From: Candidatus Marinimicrobia bacterium CG08_land_8_20_14_0_20_45_22
Lineage (GTDB): Bacteria > Fidelibacterota > UBA2242
Length of the DNA stretch: 32,992 nt
Direction: 5' to 3'
Assembly: GCA_002774355.1 (NCBI GenBank)
Contig: PEYN01000119.1
Location: 1-32,992 of the forward strand
The position numbers were made by a program, and so were the translations under genes. The notes beneath the pieces are model-generated. The model was not told the origin of the DNA. It saw nothing but the letters and a program-made list of their open reading frames with translations, and ran no database searches. Shown here piece after piece: positions 15,128 through 27,232 of this stretch (positions are counted from its first letter, which is position 1; each line of letters begins with the position of its first letter).

Positions 15128-17746
15128 TTAAACGCCGAATTGACGCTTGAGTTCGTCCAATTTTTGCAAAGCTTCCAGCGGCGTCAGGTTATCGACATCC
15201 ACTTCGATCAGCGCTTTCCGAAGTTCACTTTCCTGCACGTCAAAAAGCCCGAGCTGATTTTCATTTTTTGACACCAATTTTCGAAACTTCTCGTTCTCAG
15301 TCGGGAGTGTTCGCTCCGCGTCGCTCAGATTCAACAAAATTTCCTTCGCGCGAAAAATGACTTCGCGGGGAATTCCAGCCATTTGCGCTACGTGTATTCC
15401 GTAACTACGGTCGCAACCGCCCGGGACAATTTTTCGCAGGAAGATAACCCGATCGCCATATTCTTTAACGGCGACATTGTAATTTTTAATGCGTGGATGG
15501 AGCAATTCCAATTCGGTCAACTCATGGTAATGCGTTGCAAAAAGCGTTTTTGCGGCAACTTTCGGGTTTTCATGTAAATATTCCGTCACAGCCCATGCGA
15601 TCGACATTCCGTCGTAAGTCGAAGTGCCGCGACCGATTTCATCCAAAAGGATCAGCGACTGTGGCGTGACATTGTTAAGAATGTTCGCTGTCTCATTCAT
15701 CTCCATCAGAAAAGTCGATTCACCAGCGGCAAGATTGTCACTCGCGCCGACTCGCGTGAAAATTTTATCGACAATACCGATTCTCGCCGAAGAAGCTGGG
15801 ACAAAACTGCCGATTTGCGCCATCAATACAATGAGACCGACTTGCCGCAGATATGTCGATTTTCCTGCCATATTCGGCCCGGTGATGATCAGAATTTGGT
15901 CGTTCTGATTGTCGATCATTAGATCGTTGGCGATAAATTTCTCGCCCGGTGGAAGCAGAAATTCAACAACCGGATGGCGCCCATCTTTGATCTCAATCGA
16001 TGAACCTTCGTGAATTTCCGGTCGGGAATAATGCCGGTTGGCGGCGATATCCGCCAAACTGGAAACGATGTCAAATATCGCAATTACTTCCCCATCTTTC
16101 TGAATCGCCAATACTTCTTTCAAAATCGATAGCCGGATTTCCTGAAACAGATCATACTCAATCTGCGACATTCGTTCTTCTGCGTTGAGTAATTTTTCTT
16201 CGTATTCTTTGAGTTCCGGAGTGATAAATCGCTCGTTGTTGACCAGCGTTTGCTTCCGGATATAGGTTTCCGGAACTTTGTCAAGATTTGCCTTCGTAAC
16301 CTCGATATAATAACCAAAAACCTTGTTGTAGGCAACCTTTAGCGATGGAACACCCAGCCGCTCACGCTCGGTCGCCTGAAGCCGTGCAATCCATTCCTTT
16401 CCATGATGAACCAGATGCCGGTATTCATCGAGTTCTGCCGAAAATCCGTCTTTGATAAAACCACCTTCTCTGATAGAAAGCGACACATTTTCTTCTAAAA
16501 TAGCACGCTTGATCAATTCTACTACTGATGACAAAGGATTCAGGTTCTGCGCAAGCGATTCAAACGGCGTTTGTTCCAAAATGATGTTAAGCATGTCCGG
16601 TATCAATTCCAGTGTCGATCTGAGCGCATTCAATTCCCGTGCCGACGAGCGGTTGGCACTCAGTTTGGACATCAATCGCTCGATGTCACCCGCTTTGGAA
16701 AGCAAATTTCTGAGCCGTTCGCGTTTGTCGGAATTTTCCACGAAAAACTGGATCCAGTCCAACCGCTGGTTGATCTCATCAATATTCCTCAGCGGTCTTC
16801 TCAGCCAATGATGAAAAAGTCTGCTTCCCATCGACGTTTTGGTTTGGTCGAGCGTTTCGATCAATGAACCGCGCTTACCAAAATTTTGCATGGTCTGGAA
16901 AATTTCAAGATTCCGCTGTGTGAAATCATCGACCAACAGAACGTCGCTATCATTCCGCTGATGTATGCCGGTAACGTGGTTAAGATTATTATGATAATTT
17001 TGTTTCAGATATTGAATCACAGAACCAGCCGCGGAGACGCCAATGGTCGCCGATTGACAACCAAACCCTTTGAGCGACGGTGTTTGAAAATGACCGGTAA
17101 GCGTCTGAAACGCTGTTTCGTAAGCGTAAATCCAATCTTCGACGGGCGTAATTCTCAGCGTGATAGTCGAGAATAGATTTTTGACTTCTTTTTCAAGCGA
17201 TTCCGGGCAAATAATTTCCGATGGTTGAATGGCAAGAACTGATTCCTTCAATCGCGACGTCGGAATCTCGCTTAGGAAAAACTCGCCGGTCGATATATCA
17301 ATTGCGGAGATACCAGCATCTTTTTCGTCGAAAATCACCGAAAGCAGATAATTATTTTTCCCTTTTTCCAAAAACCGGTCGGACAGAGCGGTTCCGGGAG
17401 TTACCACTTCGATGACTTCGCGCTTGACAACACCTTTGGCGAGTTTTGGGTCTTCCACCTGTTCACATATTGCGACTTTCAGCCCGGCTTTCAAGAGTTT
17501 ATGCATGTACGATTCAAGCGCATGATGCGGAAATCCAGCTAATGGAACCGAAGACGCTTTGCCGTTTGCTCGTTTTGTCAGTGTAATATTCAGGATTTTT
17601 GCCGCGGTCTTAGCGTCTTCCTTGAACGTTTCATAGAAATCGCCCATCCGGAAAAGCACCAATGCATCGGGATACGTCGCTTTTACCGTCGCATACTGCC
17701 GCATGACAGGTGTCAGTTCATCGTGATGTAATTCTTTCTTGATCAT
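15128..17746 (-). CDS. mutS: DNA mismatch repair protein MutS
   Basis: 872 residues from ATG 17744-17746 (an in-frame TTG 21 nt upstream is a weaker alternative). It recognises mismatched bases and starts repair with MutL. The N-terminal mismatch-reading motif GDFYETF is present. The C-terminal ATPase has Walker A GPNMAGKST (about residues 621-629), Walker B in LILLDEIGRGTSTYDG, and ATHYHEL. NERFITPELKEYEEK marks the clamp/lever region. All key residues are kept and the length is that of MutS1. Its 3' end leads directly into the PorV-like gene, so the two probably share a transcript, an unexpected pairing of functions. Confidence 0.97.
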   Translation of the reverse strand: MIKKELHHDELTPVMRQYATVKATYPDALVLFRMGDFYETFKEDAKTAAKILNITLTKRANGKASSVPLAGFPHHALESYMHKLLKAGLKVAICEQVEDPKLAKGVVKREVIEVVTPGTALSDRFLEKGKNNYLLSVIFDEKDAGISAIDISTGEFFLSEIPTSRLKESVLAIQPSEIICPESLEKEVKNLFSTITLRITPVEDWIYAYETAFQTLTGHFQTPSLKGFGCQSATIGVSAAGSVIQYLKQNYHNNLNHVTGIHQRNDSDVLLVDDFTQRNLEIFQTMQNFGKRGSLIETLDQTKTSMGSRLFHHWLRRPLRNIDEINQRLDWIQFFVENSDKRERLRNLLSKAGDIERLMSKLSANRSSARELNALRSTLELIPDMLNIILEQTPFESLAQNLNPLSSVVELIKRAILEENVSLSIREGGFIKDGFSAELDEYRHLVHHGKEWIARLQATERERLGVPSLKVAYNKVFGYYIEVTKANLDKVPETYIRKQTLVNNERFITPELKEYEEKLLNAEERMSQIEYDLFQEIRLSILKEVLAIQKDGEVIAIFDIVSSLADIAANRHYSRPEIHEGSSIEIKDGRHPVVEFLLPPGEKFIANDLMIDNQNDQILIITGPNMAGKSTYLRQVGLIVLMAQIGSFVPASSARIGIVDKIFTRVGASDNLAAGESTFLMEMNETANILNNVTPQSLILLDEIGRGTSTYDGMSIAWAVTEYLHENPKVAAKTLFATHYHELTELELLHPRIKNYNVAVKEYGDRVIFLRKIVPGGCDRSYGIHVAQMAGIPREVIFRAKEILLNLSDAERTLPTENEKFRKLVSKNENQLGLFDVQESELRKALIEVDVDNLTPLEALQKLDELKRQFGV

Positions 17747-17785
17747 CGCTTCATCAACTCGCGACAAATATAACCATTAACTGAG

Positions 17786-17873
17786 AGAAATTGAAAGTTG
17801 AAAATTGGAGATTGAAAATTGTCTAAGCACACGATAATATGTAATTTTCAACTGACAATCTCCAGCATTCAAC
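17786..17873. repeat. AT-rich intergenic repeat in inverted arrangement
   Basis: The left arm (17786-17821) contains GTTGAAAATTGGAGATTG, and the right arm (17842-17873), read on the minus strand, contains GTTGAATGCTGGAGATTG followed by GTTGAAAATT. The two arms face each other around a 20-base spacer and could form an imperfect stem. Similar arms occur at 28488-28550 and 28700-28738. The element fills the gap between mutS and the PFOR terminator. Confidence 0.6.
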
Positions 17874-17874
17874 G

Positions 17875-17903
17875 AAAAAGGGCGATAAATCATCGCCCTT
17901 TCG
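17875..17903 (-). terminator. intrinsic terminator after pyruvate:ferredoxin oxidoreductase
   Basis: A perfect 10-bp stem AAAGGGCGAT / ATCGCCCTTT with a 5-base loop, followed on the minus strand by a T run. It begins about 22 nt after the PFOR stop. This ends the PFOR transcript and separates it from mutS. Confidence 0.9.
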
Positions 17904-17925
17904 TAGTTATTTCAATAAGGAAGAT

Positions 17926-21462
<3,537 letters not shown>

Positions 21463-21623
21463 TTAGCAAATATCATCAATATTCTCTCAATCAACGACTC
21501 CTAATGAGAAATTTCGGGATGAAAGTTACGATTTCTTTCCCAATAAATGCAAATTTCGCAGAAGGTTTAAAACGATTTTGCAGATAAAAATATCTTGATT
21601 ACGAACTTTTCTTTGAAGATACC

Positions 21624-21650
21624 CAAAAAGCGGAGCGTAATGCCCCGCTT
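21624..21650 (-). terminator. intrinsic terminator after phosphofructokinase
   Basis: On the minus strand the stem AAGCGGGGC / GCTCCGCTT (one G-T pair) closes an ATTAC loop and is followed by TTTTT. It lies about 25 nt after the phosphofructokinase stop and separates it from the PFOR gene. Confidence 0.9.
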
Positions 21651-21674
21651 CTGGTTCAGTATTTTACATTGAAA

Positions 21675-22865
21675 TTAGTGATTGTTGTCACTGGTCATGA
21701 TAAAGATCGATTTGCCATCAAAACTCTTGTACTGCGGACGCAAACGGTCTGGATTATAGTATTGTTCGATGTCAACATTCTTCTTAAAACTCGTGACAAC
21801 ATCCAACGGAATGTTTCCGTATATCCCATTTCTTATGTTGACCAATAAACCTGATTTTTTCTTGAGAATCAGATCAAGCGCGAGATTCCCGTAAACCATC
21901 GGTACGATTGAGTCCAGCGAGTCTGGATCGCCGCATCTTACTAAATAGCCAAGTTTCTGGCTGATGGATTCGATTTTTCTGCCTCTGTTATATTTTGGAG
22001 ATAACTCCTTCAACCTCTGGGCAACAACTTCGCCAATTCCACCGAGTTTCTTGTGCCCATACGCATCCTTATCATCCGATTGAAAAACCATCTGTTCTTG
22101 TTCGGCGATCATAGCGCCTTCTGAAACCAAAACGACTGAATAATGGCTTGGATTTGTGTACCGGTCTTCGACTAAAAGTTCTGTCAGTCGTTCCATCGAA
22201 AATTTATATTCCGGAATAACACATCGGTTAGCGGCGCCCGCCATCGTTGGAACGATCGCCGAAAATCCAGCATAACGGCCGAAAACTTCAATGACTAAAA
22301 AGCGTTCATGCGAACCGGCAGAAGTTCGAAGAGCGTGTGTCATTTCCAGCGTCCGAGTCACACAGGTGCTGAAACCGATGCAATAATCCGTTCCGGGTAC
22401 ATCATTATCCATTGTCTTTGGAATGCCAACGACCTTAAAACCGGTATTGTGAAGTGTCACGCCGTAGCTGAGCGTATCGTCACCGCCAATCGGTATCAAA
22501 TAATCGAGTCCTAGAAAATCCAAGTTTTTCAAGACATCGGGAGTCAAATCGTTGATCTTGTCGTTATATTTATCTTTCAGGTGTTCGGGAACGACGTCTT
22601 TCGCCACGTGGCTGGGACGAGTTCTCGACGAATGTAAAAACGTGCCGCCCGTACGACCGATTTTATTGACGATATTTTCGTCTAATTTCAGATAATTGGC
22701 ACTATTATCGGCGTCTTTATCACGAATAACGTCGATCAGCCCGGCCCAGCCCCTACGAATGCCGATGACTTCAAAACCTTCGTGAATAGCTCTCAGTGTA
22801 ACGGCGCGAATGGCAGGATTCAATCCCGGTACATCACCGCCGCCAGTTAAAATTCCAATTCTCAT
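21675..22865 (-). CDS. pfp: PPi-dependent-type 6-phosphofructokinase
   Basis: 396 residues of the phosphofructokinase A family, phosphorylating fructose 6-phosphate in glycolysis. The N-terminal phosphoryl-donor loop is GILTGGGDVPGLN. Two diagnostic positions indicate pyrophosphate rather than ATP: GGDD at 127-130 (an Asp where ATP enzymes have Gly) and PKTMDND at 149-155 (a Lys at 150 where ATP enzymes have Gly). TRTLEMTHALRTSAGSHERF and EVFGRYAGF are the substrate-binding segments. The enzyme would work reversibly and spare ATP, in line with the fermentative genes nearby. ATG is preceded by AAGGAG at 8-9 nt. Donor specificity is predicted from residues, not shown. Confidence 0.92.
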   Translation of the reverse strand: MRIGILTGGGDVPGLNPAIRAVTLRAIHEGFEVIGIRRGWAGLIDVIRDKDADNSANYLKLDENIVNKIGRTGGTFLHSSRTRPSHVAKDVVPEHLKDKYNDKINDLTPDVLKNLDFLGLDYLIPIGGDDTLSYGVTLHNTGFKVVGIPKTMDNDVPGTDYCIGFSTCVTRTLEMTHALRTSAGSHERFLVIEVFGRYAGFSAIVPTMAGAANRCVIPEYKFSMERLTELLVEDRYTNPSHYSVVLVSEGAMIAEQEQMVFQSDDKDAYGHKKLGGIGEVVAQRLKELSPKYNRGRKIESISQKLGYLVRCGDPDSLDSIVPMVYGNLALDLILKKKSGLLVNIRNGIYGNIPLDVVTSFKKNVDIEQYYNPDRLRPQYKSFDGKSIFIMTSDNNH

Positions 22866-22899
22866 TTCACTTACTCCTTACTTCAGTTACAGACGCGCA

Positions 22900-22928
22900 A
22901 AATTACTAATCTGAAAGTAAACTATCAA
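22900..22928 (-). promoter_or_regulatory. possible sigma-70 promoter for phosphofructokinase
   Basis: Minus-strand TTGATA, a 17-base spacer, then TAATTT, 35 nt upstream of the phosphofructokinase ATG. The -35 is good and the -10 only fair. Confidence 0.25.
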
Positions 22929-22959
22929 TCCAAAAGTCTCCACGATATAAAAATACCTC

Positions 22960-22988
22960 TTGTACTTTCTTGAAATTACCACTAAGAT
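22960..22988 (+). promoter_or_regulatory. possible sigma-70 promoter for the secreted-protein gene
   Basis: Plus-strand TTGTAC, a 17-base spacer, then TAAGAT, about 100 nt upstream of the ATG at 23088. Spacing is ideal and the boxes are fair; no second signal supports it. Confidence 0.3.
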
Positions 22989-23227
22989 TATTGCAAATAT
23001 GGATGTTTGATAACCGCAGTGAAGCCGTAAGACAATTGATCTTGTACCGATGAATCGATTTCTTAATCATCTTTAAGGATGAGAAATATGAAAACCGCAA
23101 CCGAATTTCTTGGGAAAATCTTCTATATCGATGTCTTGCTTCTGACTATGGTTTTTGCAAATGAACCGGTAAGACAGTTCACAACCGAAGATCACTGGAT
23201 AAAAGTACAGCCATAAGTGATATCTGG

Positions 23228-24118
23228 ATGGATTGCAACCGGATGAATGGCGTCTTCCGGAATAACGGCACATGGTTCTATGATAACGTATTGGGAGATT
23301 GGGGCTTGGAATGGCCAAAAGGTTCCGGACTCAGCCCGATTTTCGCGGCCGGCCAATTTCTCTGCGCCGAAATCGACGGCGAAGTCCGTGTCGCTGGCAC
23401 CCAACACTCCGCCACCGAATATCAGCCCGGCATGATCCTCTCGCCTGACCATCCCGATGATCCAAGCGATTCAAAATACAAGTGGTACGAATTACAAAGC
23501 AACGGAACCGGCGACTGGACAAATTGGCCGTCTGCCACCCAAGGCGCGCCTTTAGATGAAGATGGCAATCCACTTTTGATCGGTGACCAGACGATATTCA
23601 GTGTTTGGAACGATTGTAGAAATGATAAATATGGTTTTGATACGCTCTCATTAAACGCGGAACTCTATCAAACCGCATGGGCTTATGACCGCACCGATGC
23701 TTTTGGCGATATGATCTTTCTGAAATGGACGATCGCGAACAAAAGTGGAAAGACATGGGAAGATACGCACTTCGCGATTTGGGCAGATCCCGATGTCGGA
23801 AACGCCGGAGATGATTTAGCCGGTTGCGATTCAGCACTAAACATTGGGTTCTGCTATAACAAGAATAATGATGATCAAAATTATGGCGAGGCACCTCCGG
23901 CTGTCGGTTTTAAAATTTTACAAGGCCCCATCGTACCCTCCGCAGACGATACGACTTATCTTCCCGACGGAACAATAATACCAGATAAAAAAAGCATAAA
24001 AATGACAGCATTTTTAAGCCCGATAAAATACGACAGCCCTCAAGGAACGCCCGATAACGCACAGGATGTTTATTATCTCTTGCACGGTCAATGGCAGGAC
24101 GGTTCGAACATTACTTAA
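23228..24118 (+). CDS. open N-terminal segment of the broken secreted protein
   Basis: 296 residues from an internal ATG (IWMDCNRMNGVF) to the premature TAA. The true coding sense extends upstream of this ATG (STAISDIW), so 23228 is not a natural start: no signal peptide and no ribosome binding site. The segment has tryptophan- and glycine-rich extracellular character, with NGTWFYDNVLGDWGLEWPKG near its start. Confidence 0.45.
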   Translation: MDCNRMNGVFRNNGTWFYDNVLGDWGLEWPKGSGLSPIFAAGQFLCAEIDGEVRVAGTQHSATEYQPGMILSPDHPDDPSDSKYKWYELQSNGTGDWTNWPSATQGAPLDEDGNPLLIGDQTIFSVWNDCRNDKYGFDTLSLNAELYQTAWAYDRTDAFGDMIFLKWTIANKSGKTWEDTHFAIWADPDVGNAGDDLAGCDSALNIGFCYNKNNDDQNYGEAPPAVGFKILQGPIVPSADDTTYLPDGTIIPDKKSIKMTAFLSPIKYDSPQGTPDNAQDVYYLLHGQWQDGSNIT

Positions 24119-24160
24119 GGTGGCGATGGAACAGACCAATACAACCCACCGACGCATTAT

Positions 24161-26245
24161 ATGTTTTCCGGCGATCCCGAAACCTCAATAGGATGGTTGA
24201 ATACTCAGTGGCATGATCGTCGTATCTTTTTATCCAGCGGCCCATTCATATTGGAACCGTGGACAGATTCGGATGGTGACGGCGTTGCTGAATTCGGCGA
24301 GCCGGGCATTCAGGAAATTGTCGCTTGTGCTCTCGTTGCACGTGGACTGAATAACTTGAACAGTGTTACCAAACTCAAGCAAATCAGTCATCTTGTCCAA
24401 ATGGCTTATGACCACAATTATCAGTTAGGCGTTCCACCTAAATCTCCTAACGTAACCGTCAGTGAACTACCCAATGAAATTCTTCTCAGTTGGGACGGAA
24501 AATCAGAGTACAATTCTGATAGAAGCCCGTATGAATCGACCGACCCGCTTATAGCAATGGCATTTGGGGATACAGTTATCACAAGCGGCTACGTTACACA
24601 TGTCGTTGATGACTCAACCTACAATTTTTACCAGTATGTCCTCTACCAATATTCAGACGAGACTGGCAGTGATCCGGTCGAAGTAGATACGTGGAGCATT
24701 GGGAAAAAATACTCCTATAATCCGCATCAGGCGCGCTTTTTCAGAATTCTATGCAATAAAAATCCAAAAGTCGGAAACATCGACTATCAATTAGTCAATG
24801 GTAAAACATACCATTATGGCCTTGTTGCCGAGGTCTTTCTGAAAGACGGTAATCCGGAAGTAATATCGAGCCGACCAACGATTGTTTCCGTAACACCGCG
24901 ATACTCACCTGGCGTCAGATATGAGGCTTCCTTCAATGATACACTGGAAGTTAAGCATACGGTAACAGAAACCGGCAAAACGCCCAGCGATGGTACGACG
25001 ACTGTTTGGGTAGTTGATCCTTCCAAGATGACCGGATTGGATTATACGGTTTCCTTTAACTCAGATTTAACATGGAATTTAACTACTTCGAATGGCGATA
25101 CCGTTCTTGCTGACCAGACGAACCAGACCGGTAACAACGCTTACAATCTCACTGACGGTTTGATGGTGAAAATTGAAGGCGGCGAACCGGGGATAAATTT
25201 GAATATTCCCGGACCGTTTGGCGATATACCTGGTTTTAGTGGATTTGGAATTACCGGCGGTAACAAATGGTTTAGCTGGCCTGTAAACTGGGGACTTGAG
25301 ACCATGGGTGGATCCTTCGGAAACGGATTCATGTTCTTCGGAAGCGATGTGGAGCCTTCCGGGTATGTCGATGTTGAGATCCGCTTCGCTGGCATTGGCG
25401 CTTCAGGTTGGCCTCAGCCGGATTCAACTGCCGGCGCGTTAATGGTAGTCAGTAAAGCCGCCTATCCCGAAAGATGGCAGAAAGCCGTAGTCTATTGGGG
25501 ACCTGGTTATGATGTGCAATCGACATTAGGCGATGTACCATTTACAGTATGGGATACGGAAAGCATTCCTCCGCGTCAACTAAAGGTTGCCTTTGTCGAA
25601 GAGCCGCGTTCCGACCGCGATGGCGCCGCCAATCTCATCTGGGATATGGGTTGGGGCGACGATCATGTTTTTGGCGCTTATGGAGGTCGTGAATATTTAT
25701 TCATTCTGAATGAAACTTACGATGAGCAGTACACTGAGTATTTGAATGGCAACAAAGACGGCACCTATAATGGCGTCATGTATGTCGGCGGATGGGGAAT
25801 GAGATCTGCCAGCCGTCCTTTCTTACAGGATGCTTTCGAATTTCAAGTTTATGCCATCAATCCCAACTCGCCATATGATCTGTTCACATTCACGGCGCCA
25901 GCGGCGGCCATACCCACAACTGAATTTCTAAAAAAAGACATGAAGAAGATCAATGTCGTCCCAAATCCTTACTATGGTTTTAGTTCCGAGGATATCAACA
26001 GTAATGGCTACCGCGTCCGATTTACTTTTTTGCCGGAAAAATGTACGATAAAAATATTTACTATCGCCGGAACTATGGTTCGCAAGTTGGAAAAGAATGA
26101 TCCGACGACGCCATTTCTCGATTGGGATTTATTGAATTTCGGGGGAATGGCGGTTGCGAGCGGAGTTTACGTTTATCACGTCGATGCGCCGGGAATCGGC
26201 GAAAAGGTTGGTAAACTTGCAGTATTTCTTCCTAACCTTAAGTGA
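24161..26245 (+). CDS. open C-terminal segment of the broken secreted protein, with sorting domain
   Basis: 694 residues from an internal ATG (MFSGDPETSIGW) in the same frame as the preceding segment, separated only by the TAA at 24116-24118 and 14 codons. It holds the calcium-type loop DSDGDGVAEFGEPG, beta-rich middle domains, and the last about 100 residues with the secretion/FlgD-like Ig fold ending VYVYHVDAPGIGEKVGKLAV. No ribosome binding site marks the ATG, so separate translation is unlikely. Confidence 0.5.
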   Translation: MFSGDPETSIGWLNTQWHDRRIFLSSGPFILEPWTDSDGDGVAEFGEPGIQEIVACALVARGLNNLNSVTKLKQISHLVQMAYDHNYQLGVPPKSPNVTVSELPNEILLSWDGKSEYNSDRSPYESTDPLIAMAFGDTVITSGYVTHVVDDSTYNFYQYVLYQYSDETGSDPVEVDTWSIGKKYSYNPHQARFFRILCNKNPKVGNIDYQLVNGKTYHYGLVAEVFLKDGNPEVISSRPTIVSVTPRYSPGVRYEASFNDTLEVKHTVTETGKTPSDGTTTVWVVDPSKMTGLDYTVSFNSDLTWNLTTSNGDTVLADQTNQTGNNAYNLTDGLMVKIEGGEPGINLNIPGPFGDIPGFSGFGITGGNKWFSWPVNWGLETMGGSFGNGFMFFGSDVEPSGYVDVEIRFAGIGASGWPQPDSTAGALMVVSKAAYPERWQKAVVYWGPGYDVQSTLGDVPFTVWDTESIPPRQLKVAFVEEPRSDRDGAANLIWDMGWGDDHVFGAYGGREYLFILNETYDEQYTEYLNGNKDGTYNGVMYVGGWGMRSASRPFLQDAFEFQVYAINPNSPYDLFTFTAPAAAIPTTEFLKKDMKKINVVPNPYYGFSSEDINSNGYRVRFTFLPEKCTIKIFTIAGTMVRKLEKNDPTTPFLDWDLLNFGGMAVASGVYVYHVDAPGIGEKVGKLAVFLPNLK

Positions 26246-26314
26246 CGACTAACTCTGACTGGTTGTTCTTTTTTGTGTTCTGATTCTGCGTTTATCCGCG
26301 TTCAGTCGCGGCAA

Positions 26315-27217
26315 TTACTCGCTTAGTAAAATCGCGACCGCGATCGAGTTCAGTTTTTCTTCCGGTTTGTCCGAGCGCGAAAGCAGGATGATCGGTACCT
26401 TTGCACCGACGACTACGCCGCCGACTTTTGCGCCGACAAGCAATATCAGCGCCTTGATCAGCGCATTTCCGCAGGTCAGATTCGGCACCAGAAAAATATC
26501 CGTCTCTCCCGCGACTTTACTGACTAAGCCCTTTTTCTCGGCGGCATTCCGCGACAGCGCAACATCCATCGCGATCGGTCCTTCGACGATAGCGTCGCCG
26601 AATTCGCCCGCTTCGCCTAATTTTTGAAGTTCGGCCGCATCGACGGTTTCGAGAATCTTTGGATTGACATTTTCGATTGGACAAATGATCGATGCGTTAG
26701 GTCTTGGATTTTCCAATCGTTCCGCCACCCCGATGACATTTTTCAAAATCGCTTTCTTCGTTTCCAAATCCGGTTGGATGTTCAGTCCGCCGTCCGTCAA
26801 TAAAATAAGCCGCGGATACGCAGACGCCTCGGCAACTGTCACGTGACTCAGTACATCGTCTTTCCGCAGACCGGTTTCTTTGTTCAAAACGGCCTTCATG
26901 AGAATCGGCGTCGAAACGTGCCCTTTCATCAGGATTTCTGCTTTTCCTCCCCTGACCAATGCGACGGCGCGAGCGGCGACTTCTTCATCGCCTTCAACGT
27001 TCACGATATTTTCATTTTTGACCGCATAGCCGATCTGTTTGGCAATCGCTTTGATTTTGTCGGCATTACCAACCAACAAAGCATTCGCAATTCCGCGCTC
27101 ATCGACTTCTTTGATAGCGCTCAGCACGCTGAAATCATCCGCCATCGCCACCGATATTGTTTTTTTCCGTCTGAGGTTTTCGACCGCTTTAAATATTTCG
27201 TCAAATGTCCTGATCAT
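26315..27217 (-). CDS. ptb: phosphate butyryltransferase
   Basis: 300 residues of the phosphate acetyl/butyryltransferase family, butyryl type by length and sequence. It moves an acyl group between CoA and phosphate (butyryl-CoA to butyryl-phosphate). Typical segments are EILMKGHVSTPILMKAVLNK, GLRKDDVLSHV, LTDGGLNIQPDLETKK and DIFLVPNLTCGNALIKAL. The ATG has GGAG 5 nt upstream. It begins 15 nt after butyrate kinase, its partner in making ATP from acyl-CoA. The chain length used in vivo (butyryl, isobutyryl or others) cannot be told from sequence. Confidence 0.93.
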   Translation of the reverse strand: MIRTFDEIFKAVENLRRKKTISVAMADDFSVLSAIKEVDERGIANALLVGNADKIKAIAKQIGYAVKNENIVNVEGDEEVAARAVALVRGGKAEILMKGHVSTPILMKAVLNKETGLRKDDVLSHVTVAEASAYPRLILLTDGGLNIQPDLETKKAILKNVIGVAERLENPRPNASIICPIENVNPKILETVDAAELQKLGEAGEFGDAIVEGPIAMDVALSRNAAEKKGLVSKVAGETDIFLVPNLTCGNALIKALILLVGAKVGGVVVGAKVPIILLSRSDKPEEKLNSIAVAILLSE

Positions 27218-27232
27218 GATTTCTCCAAAAAT

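Larger units (their letters stand above)
23088..26245 (+). pseudogene. large secreted protein with T9SS-like sorting domain, broken by frameshift and stop
   Basis: One ancestral gene of about 1,052 codons, now in three pieces. The ATG at 23088 has AAGGA at good spacing and a short signal peptide (FYIDVLLLTMVFAN), but this frame stops at 23214-23216. The continuation STAISDIWMDCNRMNGV lies in another frame. Adding one A to the run at 23201-23204 restores a smooth join, WIK-STAISDIW. A second lesion, TAA at 24116-24118, interrupts the same frame between DGSNIT and GGDGTDQYNPP. The remaining frame is open to 26245. The protein has a WTDSDGDGVAEFGEPG calcium-type loop and ends in a Por-secretion/FlgD-like domain with KINVVPNPYYGFS and YRVRFTFLPEKCTIKIFTIAG. 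The family is common in FCB candidate phyla, with no known activity. Confidence 0.75.

Noticed and set aside
17747-17767. TTG start for MutS 7 codons upstream of the ATG
   Set aside because: No ribosome site favours it and the family start aligns well with the ATG version.
23190-23228. Programmed ribosomal frameshift in the secreted-protein gene
   Set aside because: No slippery heptamer with a downstream pseudoknot is visible, and the second lesion (TAA at 24116) would still stop translation.
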